In this document: piece by piece, positions 42,589-51,128 of the stretch
How the letters are laid out: every line of letters starts with the position of its first letter
Numbering within the stretch: position 1 is the first letter of the stretch
Assembly (NCBI RefSeq): GCF_000717655.1
Contig: NZ_JNZY01000040.1
Location: 1-57,045, forward strand
From: Streptomyces katrae
GTDB lineage: Bacteria > Actinomycetota > Actinomycetes > Streptomycetales > Streptomycetaceae
Length of the DNA stretch: 57,045 bases
Reading direction: 5' to 3'
Position numbers and translations under genes: made by a program
Notes under the pieces: generated by a model
Told to the model about the DNA's origin: nothing
The model's database searches: none
Seen by the model: the letters and a program-made list of their open reading frames with translations, nothing else

Positions 42589-43167
42589 ATGTCGGTTAAG
42601 GAACGCAAGGAGCGCGAACGGGCGGAGCGCGAGCGCCTCATCGTGGCGACAGCCCGTGAACTCGCCGAGCAGCAGGGGTGGGACGCAGTCACCACCCGTC
42701 GGCTCGCCGAGCGCATCGAATACAGCCAGCCCGTCCTCTACAGCCACTTCCGCGGCAAACGGGAGATCATCGGCGCCGTCGCCCTCGAGGGCGCCGCCGA
42801 GCTGGCCGCGGCGGTGCGGGCCGCGACCGCGGCAGCGGACGGCCCGCGCGAGCGGGTCGCCGCCCTCGCGCGCGCCTACCTCGACTTCGCCGCACGCAAC
42901 CCGGCGGTCTACGACGCCTTGTTCCAGCTCGACGGCGGCCTGGCGTACGCGCAGGAGGACACACCCGAGCCGCTGAAGGACGCCTTCGCCGCCCTGCTCG
43001 AGTGCCTCGCCGAGGTCGCCGGCGATGGCGTCCACCCGGGGATGTTCACCGAGGTGTTCTGGGCGGCTCTGCACGGCCTGGCGACCCTGACCCGAGCGGG
43101 CCGCCTGCTGCCCGAGGATGCTGAGCCGAGGGTGGAGCTGTTGGTGGACCGGCTCGCCATGGTCTGA
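42589..43167 (+). CDS. TetR/AcrR-family regulator with WHG-type C-terminal domain
   Basis: 192 residues. The N-terminal helix-turn-helix spans about residues 15-60 (IVATARELAEQQGWDAVTTR, RLAERIEYSQPVLYSHFRGK). The ligand domain contains YLDFAARNPAVYDALF and FWAALHGLATLTRAGR, typical of the WHG subgroup. The dimer is expected to repress itself and the divergent DUF1772 gene through the paired palindromes. The ATG at 42589 has AGGA upstream, adjacent to the second operator. The inducer is unknown. Confidence 0.9.
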   Translation: MSVKERKERERAERERLIVATARELAEQQGWDAVTTRRLAERIEYSQPVLYSHFRGKREIIGAVALEGAAELAAAVRAATAAADGPRERVAALARAYLDFAARNPAVYDALFQLDGGLAYAQEDTPEPLKDAFAALLECLAEVAGDGVHPGMFTEVFWAALHGLATLTRAGRLLPEDAEPRVELLVDRLAMV

Positions 43168-43256
43168 TGCCCCGTCCAGCGGCAGCTCGCCTTGCGCATG
43201 CTCGGCGCACCCACAGGCCATCCCGTCGCAGCCCTACGACACCAGCCGGCAAAGCA

Positions 43257-43451
43257 CTACCAGGCAGCCGTCGTGCGGCCCGCCGCCGCCTCGATCACCT
43301 CGTCCAGCACCTCGCGGGAGCGGTTCAGGTCGCCGATCATCCGGTCGATCCGGTCCCGCTCCGTGGCCAGTTCGGCCACCAGCGCCGGGGTGGCGCGCAC
43401 CGACGGGCCGCCGTCCTCGTCCCGCATGCAAGGCAGGATCTGCGCGATCTT
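43257..43451 (-). pseudogene. MerR-family regulator, C-terminal remnant
   Basis: The translation QILPCMRDEDGG, then LVAELATERDRIDRMI and SREVLDEVIEAA, ending at a stop at 43257, is the dimerisation helix and tail of a MerR-type regulator. The N-terminal helix-turn-helix, about 70 residues, is missing: similarity ends at 43451, directly abutting the truncated ene-reductase on the other strand. It cannot bind DNA. Confidence 0.7.
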
Positions 43452-44394
43452 CGCCGTCGGCCTGATCGTCGCCGAGGCCAGCACCCCGAACGCCGTCGGG
43501 CAGACCTACCCGCACATCCCCGGCATCCACACCCCGGCGCAGATCGCCGGCTGGCGCCGGGTCACCGGGGCCGTGCGCGCCGCCGGTGGAGGGGAGATGT
43601 TTCTCCAGCTCCAGCACGGCGGCCGGGTCGGCCACCCGGAGACCAGCGGGTACGTGCCGCTCGCCCCGTCCGCGGTGCCGTTCCCCGAGCAGCTGCATAC
43701 CCCCGGCGGCCTCCGGGACGCTGTCGTACCGCGCGCGATGACGACCGAGGACATAAGGTCCACGGTGGCCGACTTCGCGAGCGCGGCCCGGGGCGCGGTC
43801 GAGGCGGGCTTCGCCGGGGTGGAGGTGCACTCCGCCAACGGCCACCTCCTGCACCAGTTCCTTTCCGGCAACACCAATCGCCGTACCGACGCATGGGGCG
43901 GCTCCGTCGAGAACCGCATCCGGTTCACCGTCGAGGTGGTCCGGGCCGTCGCCGGGGCCATCGGCCCGGAGCGGGTCGGAGTACGCATCTCGCCCGGACT
44001 GGCCGTCAACGGGATCGAGGAGGGCGACACCGAGGAGATCTACCCGGCGCTGGTCAAGGCCTTGGCCGACCTGGCGCCGATCTACCTGCACCAGGTCCAC
44101 GCCGACCCCGACCGGCCCGCCTTCGCGCAGATCCGCCGGGACTGGCCGGGCACCCTGATCGCCAACCCGGCGCTCTCCCGCGAGGAGGCCGCGGCCGACG
44201 GCGGCAAGCGCCGGGGCGAACGACTGCTGTCCGAGGGCGCCGATCTCGTGGCACTCGGCCGGGGCTTCCTCGCCAACCCCGACTTCGTCGAGCGGCTGCG
44301 CACGGGCGCGCCGCTCAACGAGATCCTTCCGGAGTTCCTGATGCACGTACAGGGGCCGGAAGGCTACACCGACTACCGCGTGCTCGGAACATAG
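43426..44394 (+). pseudogene. Old Yellow Enzyme-family ene-reductase, N-terminally truncated
   Basis: From about 43453 the translation matches the FMN-dependent OYE barrel: VGLIVAEASTPNAVGQTYP, FLQLQHGGRVGHP, then HSANGHLLHQFLSGNTNRR (substrate-binding His/Asn pair and loop), RVGVRISPG, and LVALGRGFLANPDFVERL (phosphate-binding region). The first 60 or so residues, with the first barrel strands and flavin contacts, are absent; upstream codons overlap the antisense MerR fragment. An ATG at 43426 is in frame, but a functional flavoenzyme is unlikely. Confidence 0.75.
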
Positions 44395-44421
44395 GGCGTT
44401 CGGCCTGTGGCGGGGCCACGG

Positions 44422-45138
44422 TCACCGGGGCGGCTCGCACGGCCGGGGAAGCGTCACGGTCCCGGGCCGGTGCTCGAAGGTGTCCATGACCAGCCACTCG
44501 TCCAGCTCGGGGTCGTAGAGGTTCTGGACACCGAACTGCAACACCTGCCAGAAGGTGCCCCGGTCGTGCTCGTCGACGTAGATGTCGCCCAGCGCGAGCG
44601 GCAGACGCGGGTAATTCCCGGGAGGCAGCTCCGGGAAGACCACGCCCACCCGCCAGTGGTTCACGCGCCGCTGAGGGCGGGTGCGCCGCAGGGTCTCCGG
44701 CCCGACGAACCGGGCGTTCTCGAACCCCTGGTTCAGCGTCTCCAGGTTGAAACCCGGGATGCGCGAGCAGGGATGTTCGTTCAGACCGGGCCATTTGTAC
44801 GTCAGTGTGTAGAGCGTGTCGTGGTAGATCAGGTTGGTGAACCAGATCGGGTACTGCGGGCCCCCCGCGGTCATCTGGCTGTCGCCGTCCCTGCCCTCCC
44901 AGGTGAACGGCACCGTGATGCCCAGGTCCTGGACGATCCACTTGCCCTTGCCGCGGAAGTTGCGGGGGAGGCGGGGCGGGGGCGGCGTCGGGGAGACGTC
45001 CTGCCGTGCGGCCACGGTCCCGAACGACAGCGCGGTCCCGCTCCGGGGCTCGGCGCCGGCCGGGGGCGGAGCCGCCAAGACGAGGGCGACCACTCCGGCA
45101 AGAGCGGCAGCCGCCCGACGTGTGCCTTTCCAACCCAT
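44422..45138 (-). CDS. Secreted protein of unknown function
   Basis: 238 residues. A clear Sec signal peptide spans about residues 1-29: basic MGWKGTRR, a hydrophobic AALAGVVALVLAA core and cleavage near AGA-EP. The mature part starts with a Pro-rich stretch (SPTPPPPRLPRNFRGK) and then a beta-rich, aromatic domain (IWFTNLIYHDTLYTLTYKW, WQVLQFGVQNLYDPELDEW) with one central and one C-terminal cysteine. It is not recognised as an enzyme family. The start at 45138 has GGGAG just upstream. It is convergent with the ene-reductase remnant. Confidence 0.75.
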   Translation of the reverse strand: MGWKGTRRAAAALAGVVALVLAAPPPAGAEPRSGTALSFGTVAARQDVSPTPPPPRLPRNFRGKGKWIVQDLGITVPFTWEGRDGDSQMTAGGPQYPIWFTNLIYHDTLYTLTYKWPGLNEHPCSRIPGFNLETLNQGFENARFVGPETLRRTRPQRRVNHWRVGVVFPELPPGNYPRLPLALGDIYVDEHDRGTFWQVLQFGVQNLYDPELDEWLVMDTFEHRPGTVTLPRPCEPPR

Positions 45139-45308
45139 GGTCTCCCTCAGCTGTCGCGTCAGGCGCCGTCATGGCGCGGGGGACAAACCGGCGATGCTGG
45201 GACACCGTCCCCGGAATTTAGGATTCCGAAACCGACGGCTACGGACCTTGCGGCTGTGGTGTCGTCACTGTGAGTCCGGCCCAGTGCGGCATGCGTCGAC
45301 GCATGGCG

Positions 45309-46247
45309 TCAGCGGAAACGGTGCACGAGGTTGCCGCGAGCGGCCTCCCGAGCAGGCGTGCACGCGTTCATGGCACTCTCCCGGGTCACCGGCGCTCCGG
45401 TGTACGTCTTGATCACGTCGTTGATGAAGTGCCGTGTGTCGCAAGGGTTGAGGGCTTGTGCCTGAAGGTGGTCGTACATGATGTGGTACATGCGCCGGTC
45501 GGAGTGTTTCTCCACGTAGAGATCGCCGGTGAAGCGCTCCAGATAGACGACTCCCGCGTCGGAGTCGGGAAACGTGAGGGTGGAGAACTGTCCTGTGAGC
45601 CCAGGGTGGGCTCCGGCGCTATGGGGGAGGACCTGCACGGTGATGTGCGGCTGTTCACCGAGAGCGTTCAGGTGCTCGAGTTGTTCCCGCATGACGTCTC
45701 GGTTGCCGATGGTGCGATGCAGTACGGATTCGTCCAGGATCGTCCATAAGCGGAGTGGCCGAGCGGGGTGATGTGCGCGGTGCTGGCGCCGCAGCCGCAC
45801 GTCGAGACGGACTGCGGCCTGTTCGACCGGGGGGCAAGGGATCGTTTCCGCGATGATCGCAGCTGCGTAGGCACGGGTCTGCAGCAGGCCGGGGACCACC
45901 AGCGGCTCGTAGGAGTGGATGGCGGCGGCCTCCGTCTCCAGCCCGATGTACACGCCGTAGGGAACATCGCCGCAGGCAACCCACCAGCCCTGCCGAGCCG
46001 ATTCCTTCGCCATGCGCATCAGCGAGTCGACGACGTCCTGTTCGGTGACTCCGTAGAGTCGGCACAGATCGCGCACGTCACGCGGATTGATGGGGCGGCG
46101 CCCCGTCTCGATGAGGCTGATCTTGGGCTGTGACACGAGCAGGTGCTTCGCCACCTGCACGGACGTCATCCCCGCCGCGCGGCGAAGCTGGCGAAGCTCC
46201 GCGCCGAGGCGGCGCCTTCTCACCGTGGGACTTCCGTTCGCCGTCAC
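45309..46247 (-). CDS. XRE-family regulator, Scr1/DUF5753 type
   Basis: 312 residues. The helix-turn-helix at about 12-68 (LGAELRQLRRAAGMT, VAKHLLVSQPKISLIETGRR) is followed by a DUF5753 domain with the usual landmarks: YEPLVVPGLLQTRAYAAAI, LDESVLHRTIG, MREQLEHLNALG, QVLPHSAGAHPGL and VVYLERFTGDLYVE. These regulators usually pair with a short DUF397 protein encoded just downstream. No DUF397 gene is recognisable here, although small unassigned genes follow upstream on the same strand. The GTG at 46247 with GGAGG 10 bp upstream is the chosen start. Confidence 0.92.
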   Translation of the reverse strand: MTANGSPTVRRRRLGAELRQLRRAAGMTSVQVAKHLLVSQPKISLIETGRRPINPRDVRDLCRLYGVTEQDVVDSLMRMAKESARQGWWVACGDVPYGVYIGLETEAAAIHSYEPLVVPGLLQTRAYAAAIIAETIPCPPVEQAAVRLDVRLRRQHRAHHPARPLRLWTILDESVLHRTIGNRDVMREQLEHLNALGEQPHITVQVLPHSAGAHPGLTGQFSTLTFPDSDAGVVYLERFTGDLYVEKHSDRRMYHIMYDHLQAQALNPCDTRHFINDVIKTYTGAPVTRESAMNACTPAREAARGNLVHRFR

Positions 46248-46497
46248 CGGCGGTGCACCTCCAGCTCAAGAACCTCGCGCAGGCTCCCTCGCCCCACGGC
46301 CGACATCGGCAAACCGCATTCTGCATACCCGGCCCGGCACTCCGTGCATCTGCACGAAGAGCACCACCTATTCGGACTAAGACGGCAGGATGGGGGTTGG
46401 GCTGTTCCTATAATGCGGCCGTCGGTCGCGGCGGGTACCTGCTGACGGTCTGGGGCCGGCCCGCGGCCGGGTTGCGGGATCGGCGCCAGGGGCGGCG

Positions 46498-46815
46498 TCA
46501 GAATGCGCTGGAGATCCACCGTCGGACGGCTGCGTTGGTGGCGTCGTCGACCGTGGCGAGCACTTCGATGGCGTGGAGGTCGCCGACGAGCGGCGGAACG
46601 CCCGCGGCGGTCAGGCAAGCGTGCAGATCAAGGCGTCGGCGGTCCTCGGGACTCAGGCCGCCCGGAGGATGACCGGAAGCGGGAAGAGGGGCCGGGGGGC
46701 ACGGGGCGTTCGATTCCTCGGCGTCCGCCAAGCCCCGTATGCCCGGGAACCGGTAGGGGTCGAGTGGGGTTCGGGGCGCCTTCGGAAGAGGGGATGAAGG
46801 CTGCCACGCATTCAT
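46498..46815 (-). CDS. Small hypothetical protein
   Basis: 105 residues. A Pro-rich, probably disordered N-terminal half is followed by a helical C-terminal half (LSPEDRRRLDLHACLTAAGV, GDLHAIEVLATVDDATNAAV). It is not recognised. The start at 46815 has an excellent GGAGG 7 bp upstream, which is the main support for expression. It lies upstream of the Scr1-type regulator on the same strand and may belong to the same accessory island. Confidence 0.6.
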   Translation of the reverse strand: MNAWQPSSPLPKAPRTPLDPYRFPGIRGLADAEESNAPCPPAPLPASGHPPGGLSPEDRRRLDLHACLTAAGVPPLVGDLHAIEVLATVDDATNAAVRRWISSAF

Positions 46816-46927
46816 GCAAGAACCTCCGCGAGTGTGTCACTTGTGGCGAGGAAGCTGCGGTGTGCCTGCGGGCACGAGGTGGTTCAGGCCGCCGGCCGGG
46901 TGTCTCCGGATCGGTCACGGCCCGGAG

Positions 46928-47182
46928 TCACCGGTCTTGCAGGGCGTGGGCCCCGGCTGCGATGACCTCGGCGAGCCGGTTGGCAAGGTCTGTGCTGCAT
47001 CCTCCGAGCCGGACCAGACCACGGCAGCCCACAGGGCCGTCGTTGCTGAGTGAGGGAAGGACCAGGCCGGCGAGGGCCAGTGCGGCCTGGAGGTTGGTGA
47101 CGGCTGCCTGGCCGGCCCGGTACGCGGCGTCCTGGCGTCGCTCGTAACGGATTCGCTCCGCGTGGGCGAGGTCGTGGATCAT
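46928..47182 (-). CDS. Small hypothetical protein
   Basis: 84 residues, helical, with HAERIRYERRQDAAYRAGQA at the N-terminus and CSTDLANRLAEVIAAGAHAL at the C-terminus, and two cysteines. It is not recognised. The ATG at 47182 is preceded by AGAGG at 9 bp; the frame stays open upstream but becomes low-complexity. It is 112 bp upstream of the next small gene on the same strand, possibly the same transcript. Confidence 0.55.
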   Translation of the reverse strand: MIHDLAHAERIRYERRQDAAYRAGQAAVTNLQAALALAGLVLPSLSNDGPVGCRGLVRLGGCSTDLANRLAEVIAAGAHALQDR

Positions 47183-47748
47183 GATGCTGTCCTCTCTCAA
47201 TGGACGGGAAACGGGGCGCTCAAGCGCGTTGCCCCTTCGGACGGTTGGGGCACCCGGGCGCCCGGGAGCACAGGGGGCCCCGCGTTCGCACTTCACGGCG
47301 TGCGGATCCCTCGTGCGGAGTGGTGGTGCACCGTGGTCGTGCGGATCCGCCGGGTCGCGCTCCGCTGGGTTCGGCTCGGGCCTTGATGCCCAGGTCGCGG
47401 CGGTTCGGTGCGGTAGACCCGTAGGACTGAGACCGTGCCCAGCCCGTGACCTATCGGTTTCGATCTTCGTTCCTAAGATGGAAGTGATCACGAGCGCGCG
47501 AATCCGGGAAGGATCGAGTTGTCCGACACGTCAGCGACGCTCGACCGTTGTGCGCCGCGTCCCCACGACGCCACGCTCCGTGGAACCCTCGCTCCGGACT
47601 CCTTCGACTCCAACCCCGGTAAAGGACGCAACATCGACCTGCAACGGGACCCCCTGCGACGGCGGGCTGATCCGCCATGGTCGCGTCGACCGCTCTCCCC
47701 GCGCAGCAGGGGTACCAGGCTGTCGCGCGCGCTGGACGGGCGACTCCC
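47183..47748. other. Intergenic, no supported gene
   Basis: About 570 bp. Several short frames are open on both strands, but none has a ribosome site together with protein-like composition. It probably holds the promoter of the small leftward gene at 47182 and the 3' region of the DUF2637 gene. Confidence 0.45.
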
Positions 47749-48645
47749 TCATGACCCGTAGCGGAATCTGTAGCCGGGGGCGGAATGCCCCGCGGGCCGG
47801 TGGTCCACCACCGGGAATTCGGAAACCGGCGTACCCGGGCTGCTCGGCGCGGCCGGCGGCCGAAGCGGGGAGGCCGTCCGGTTGCGGTGGCGCGGGACGG
47901 GGTGACGGGGTGGTCGTGTGAGTGTGATCTGGCGGACGAGTTGCTGGAAGCAGGCCAGTGCCGCGATGGGAGGAAGCGTGGCCGCAGCCTGCGCGGCAAA
48001 GGTTCTGGGCGCCTGGGCCACGCACAGAAGGGTGGCGAGGGTGGAGAACAAGAGGACGATGGACCAGGAATGGATGGCGCGACGTTGGTGCAGGGCTGCC
48101 CGGAGGATGGACAGGGAAGCGACCATCCAGGGTCCGTAGAGCAGCAGCGGCCACCAGCTGACGACGTCATGCGCGGTGCCCGGTCCGGCGCTCTGGCGCA
48201 GGGCCTCGGAGATGGCCAGCCCGCTGAAGATGCTCACCACGGCGGCGATGACCGCGACCAGCAACGCCGAGAAGAGGCTGCCCGTTCGGAAAAGGGTCAG
48301 CATCGGAGCCTTCGGTGGAACCCGGCGGTGCCCGTGGGAGGCCTCCGCGCGCGGCCCGTCGTGGGGGCCCTGAGGCAGCCCGGCGGCAAGGTCGGCGGCG
48401 CTGACCGTGTCCGCGGTTTCATCGAATCCGATCCACTCGAGCGGCTCTGCGTGCCTCGCTCCCCTGGATTCCTGCAGAAGGTAGGCCAGCTCCTCCGCCG
48501 GATCCCACCCGGATTGCACCTCGCTCAGCCCGAGGGGCGGCTGCGCGGGCGCTGTGTGCTGCACGGGTTCCGTCCCCGGCCAGGACACCACGCCTTCCGG
48601 CTGGCCGTAGAAACTGCTCGCGTCGTGAAGTCCGTACTCATACAA
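47749..48645 (-). CDS. DUF2637 membrane protein
   Basis: 298 residues. The N-terminal 115 residues are hydrophilic and acidic (SGWDPAEELAYLLQES, EPLEWIGFDETAD). Then comes a four-helix membrane domain typical of DUF2637 (SLFSALLVAVIAAVVSIFSG, WPLLLYGPWMVASLSILRA, SWSIVLLFSTLATLLC, TLPPIAALACFQQLV), and finally a basic Pro-rich tail. DUF2637 proteins are common in Streptomyces chromosomes and integrative plasmids; function is unknown. Its ATG lies inside the end of the preceding gene (8-bp overlap), so the two are translationally coupled. Confidence 0.8.
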   Translation of the reverse strand: MYEYGLHDASSFYGQPEGVVSWPGTEPVQHTAPAQPPLGLSEVQSGWDPAEELAYLLQESRGARHAEPLEWIGFDETADTVSAADLAAGLPQGPHDGPRAEASHGHRRVPPKAPMLTLFRTGSLFSALLVAVIAAVVSIFSGLAISEALRQSAGPGTAHDVVSWWPLLLYGPWMVASLSILRAALHQRRAIHSWSIVLLFSTLATLLCVAQAPRTFAAQAAATLPPIAALACFQQLVRQITLTRPPRHPVPRHRNRTASPLRPPAAPSSPGTPVSEFPVVDHRPAGHSAPGYRFRYGS

Positions 48646-48946
48646 GGGAGTTCCGCCCGGAGCACTCGCCGGTGGACGGCTTGACCGAAGCAGCCTCTTG
48701 AAGCCGTCGGCCGAAGTCGTTCTCGATCGCGCTCATCGCCTCGAGGAAGTCCTCGAAGACCGACGACGAGTAGTGGAGATCGACTTCCCTCCCCTCACGG
48801 TGCAACGTAGCGCTCTCGTTCGGCGGCCAGTCTGTTGAGACCGGCGTGTAGGTCCATTTCCCCACCCTCGTGGCCCCCGCGCGAACACCGCGTCCATCGC
48901 CCTCGGAGCTCTGCGGAAAAATTGTCGAGTGGTTTGCTGTTGTCAT
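48638..48946 (-). CDS. Small hypothetical protein coupled to the DUF2637 gene
   Basis: 102 residues from the ATG at 48946 (MTTANHSTIFPQSS). The middle reads WTYTPVSTDWPPNESATLHR, then VDLHYSSSVFEDFLEAMSAI and ENDFGRRLQE. It is not recognised. The frame is open to 49066, but the upstream part has no protein-like features. The stop overlaps the start of the DUF2637 gene by 8 bp, indicating a two-gene operon. Confidence 0.6.
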   Translation of the reverse strand: MTTANHSTIFPQSSEGDGRGVRAGATRVGKWTYTPVSTDWPPNESATLHREGREVDLHYSSSVFEDFLEAMSAIENDFGRRLQEAASVKPSTGECSGRNSLV

Positions 48947-49066
48947 AGTCCACCCAACGCTTCGGAACCTTAGGAAGGTGTGCTCCAAGCAGGTGAGGGT
49001 GGCGAGGCAGGCGCGGGTTGACGGGGGTCGCTTATCGGTTATGCACATGCCGAAGTCCGCATCCAC

Positions 49067-49479
49067 ACCCCGTGCGAGCTGCAGTTCTTCCCGTCGGCAG
49101 CAAGTAGTGCCGTAGGGCCGGGGTGCCCTCGGAATGCGTGACCTCCCCTGTGCGCACGGCCGCCGGGCCCGCCGTACAAGCGCACTCGGCCCCTGACCCG
49201 GCGCTCACGTTCCGCCACGCGCCCCCGTCCCGGCGGATCCTCCGGAGCGTGACACATGGCTTGAGATCCCTCCGCCATGGGCGAATCCGACCGTGTCGCC
49301 CCACGGCCGCCCCGTCCCGACCCGACTGCTCATAGGTAAAGCATGCGAACTGATTGCTGCGCATGACTGCAAACGGCTGACAAAACGCAACCCGTAATAT
49401 GCCTCCGCGTTATGACGAGGTGTCGCCGGAGCCCCGGCCACAGGCGCCACTTTCGCCTCAGTCACGGAAAGGAACCGCT
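49067..49479. other. Intergenic, no supported gene
   Basis: About 410 bp between divergent small genes. Frames on both strands are Arg/Pro/Gly-rich shadows. An AT-richer stretch at 49330-49400 may hold the promoter for the rightward gene. Confidence 0.45.
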
Positions 49480-49749
49480 GTGACAGACGCCCTACCGTGG
49501 ATCGTGCTGATCTGCGCTGCACTGGGTACGGGAATCACCGCTTGGACGTCATCAGGGGTTGGCCGTATGCACTACACAGACAGCCGAGAACTACAACGCG
49601 CACAACACTTCAAGGACGTCCTGTCCCGGCACGTGGACGCATTGCAGGCCCGGCACGGAGGGGCGGCGGGGGCAGCACGGGAGACGACCGGTGTCCCGGC
49701 CGGTGTCCCGGCCTGCTCCGAGTGCGGTGCCATGTCCGGTCGGCTGTGA
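49480..49749 (+). CDS. Small membrane-anchored hypothetical protein
   Basis: 89 residues from a GTG at 49480 with AAAGGAA 7 bp upstream. One N-terminal hydrophobic helix (ALPWIVLICAALGTGITAW) precedes a helical soluble part (DSRELQRAQHFKDVLSRHVD) and a tail with two cysteines (ACSECG). It contains a 12-bp tandem repeat (GGTGTCCCGGCC twice, 49690-49713) encoding a repeated GVPA. It is not recognised. Confidence 0.5.
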   Translation: MTDALPWIVLICAALGTGITAWTSSGVGRMHYTDSRELQRAQHFKDVLSRHVDALQARHGGAAGAARETTGVPAGVPACSECGAMSGRL

Positions 49750-50060
49750 ACCCGTTCGACCCACCGCGACCGCAGTAGACAGCACCAGCCGTACTCGCTC
49801 GCCCGGCGGCGCGCTGTCAGTGGTGTGGAAGGGGTGGTCGTTCTCTCGTCACGTGCACGCACGGTCTGCCCCTCGGGCGGTTCGCTGATGTCCTCGTCGC
49901 CGTTCTGGCTGGCCTCGACTGTGCCGTTCTGCGGTGGGTCTGGCTGCCGTGGGACAGCGGCAGGGGCTATGGCGAAGCCGCGCAGGAGGTCGGTGAGCTC
50001 GCGCAGCTGCCGTATCTCCTCACGTGTTTCCTCCCGGCCCTCCCGCAAGTCGGCGATCAT
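49572..50060 (-). CDS. Possible coiled-coil protein or fragment
   Basis: The N-terminal part, IADLREGREETREEIRQLRE followed by LTDLLRGFAIAP, looks like a genuine coiled coil, and the charged heptads continue upstream of the first ATG (ENRELRRRQDK) without a clear start. The C-terminal half overlaps the rightward small gene and is Cys/Arg-rich, unlike real protein. Either the true gene is shorter and frameshifted or this is a remnant. Confidence 0.3.
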   Translation of the reverse strand: MIADLREGREETREEIRQLRELTDLLRGFAIAPAAVPRQPDPPQNGTVEASQNGDEDISEPPEGQTVRARDERTTTPSTPLTARRRASEYGWCCLLRSRWVERVHSRPDMAPHSEQAGTPAGTPVVSRAAPAAPPCRACNASTCRDRTSLKCCARCSSRLSV

Positions 50061-50237
50061 CTTGTCCTGGCGGCGGCGCAGCTCCCGGTTCTCCTCGCAG
50101 CCCGGTGACCCCGTGGAGCGAGGTCCCAGCGTCGGGCGGCAGGTGGCCAGCTGTGGGCGCGACGCGGGAAGAAGGCCGGCTCCCGTCGGGTGGCGGCGCG
50201 GCTGTTGCGGATGGGGCCTGCTGGGAATGATCCGTTC

Positions 50238-50438
50238 ATGACGAGCTACGTGCCTTCGCCCGATGAGGTGTCCGCCGCGCAGACATCCAACGGCGGCTGG
50301 ACCAAGAGGCAGCTGGCCGAATGGGGAGTGCCGTGGCCTCCGCCGTCCGGCTGGCGCAAGTACCTCGAAGCGAAGTGGAACGGCGAAGACGTGGCCGAGT
50401 TACCCCGTCAGGAGCCTGACCGGGACACCCTGTTCTGA
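50238..50438 (+). CDS. Small hypothetical protein
   Basis: 66 residues, MTSYVPSPDEVSAAQTSNGG then WTKRQLAEWGVPWPPPSGWR and a short acidic end. The WTKRQLAEWGVPWPPP pattern recurs in small Streptomyces proteins of unknown role, which supports it being real. A purine-rich GGGAATGA lies about 8 bp before the ATG. No domain is assigned. Confidence 0.6.
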   Translation: MTSYVPSPDEVSAAQTSNGGWTKRQLAEWGVPWPPPSGWRKYLEAKWNGEDVAELPRQEPDRDTLF

Positions 50439-51090
50439 CCTCACCCGTGCTGGGGCTCGCGTAGCAGGTCGTGGAGAACGAGGTGCGGCCCGGGTTCGTC
50501 GGGGCCCACCTCTTGTCCGTGCTCCTCACGCAGACCGCGAGCGGATTGCCGTGCTGGAGCGGGCCGAGCGTGTCCGCGCGGACGCCGCCAGCCGCCGGTC
50601 GTGGAACGGGTCATCGAGTACGGCATCACTGCTCAGCGCCGGCCCGAGGTCGTACCCACCGGCGACTGCCGCATGACCTCCGGCCGCCTGCTGCTGGAGA
50701 TGGGCGCCCGCGGCCCGGGCACATCGACAGCCTGGGCGACACCACCTGCCCGACGACCTCCACGTTCCTCGGCGTGGGATCGGCGCACATCGGGGAGTCC
50801 GGCTCCCGCGACGTCATCGCTGACGCCACGGCGGAGATCGTCCGAGCCCTGCCCGTGCACGGCCCGCCGTCCTCAAGGGGGACGATCCGCTCGTGGTCGC
50901 CATGGCCCTCAACGCCCTGGCCGCAGCTACGACCGCCGCCGCTGCCGCGATCCCCGCCGACCGCATCGCCCAGGGGCTGCGGGAGGCCGAGATTCCAGCG
51001 GAGGCCGTATGAAGGTGACCACCTGGCCGGACGCGGTCACCCGGGGTCGCGGGCGCTCCGCTCCTGAAAGCGCGGCCCTTTGGGCGAGTG
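50439..51090. other. No intact gene; probably degraded coding sequence
   Basis: About 650 bp. Protein-like segments change frame (for example RERIAVLERAERVRADAASR, then VEYGITAQRRPEVVPTGDCR), as if an old gene had accumulated frameshifts. Nothing can be named. Confidence 0.35.
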
Positions 51091-51124
51091 CGAGTCCCGT
51101 CCGTCCATCGACGGACGGGACTCG
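51091..51124. terminator. 15-bp perfect hairpin after the DHA2 exporter
   Basis: CGAGTCCCGTCCGTC (51091-51105) and its exact reverse complement (51110-51124) flank a 4-nt CATC loop, 4 bp beyond the stop codon of the leftward exporter. It is a very stable, probably bidirectional terminator. Confidence 0.9.
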
Positions 51125-51128
51125 TCTC

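Noticed and set aside
43192..43425. Full-length ene-reductase starting at 43192
   Set aside because: Codons before about 43453 have no OYE similarity and are antisense to the MerR remnant.
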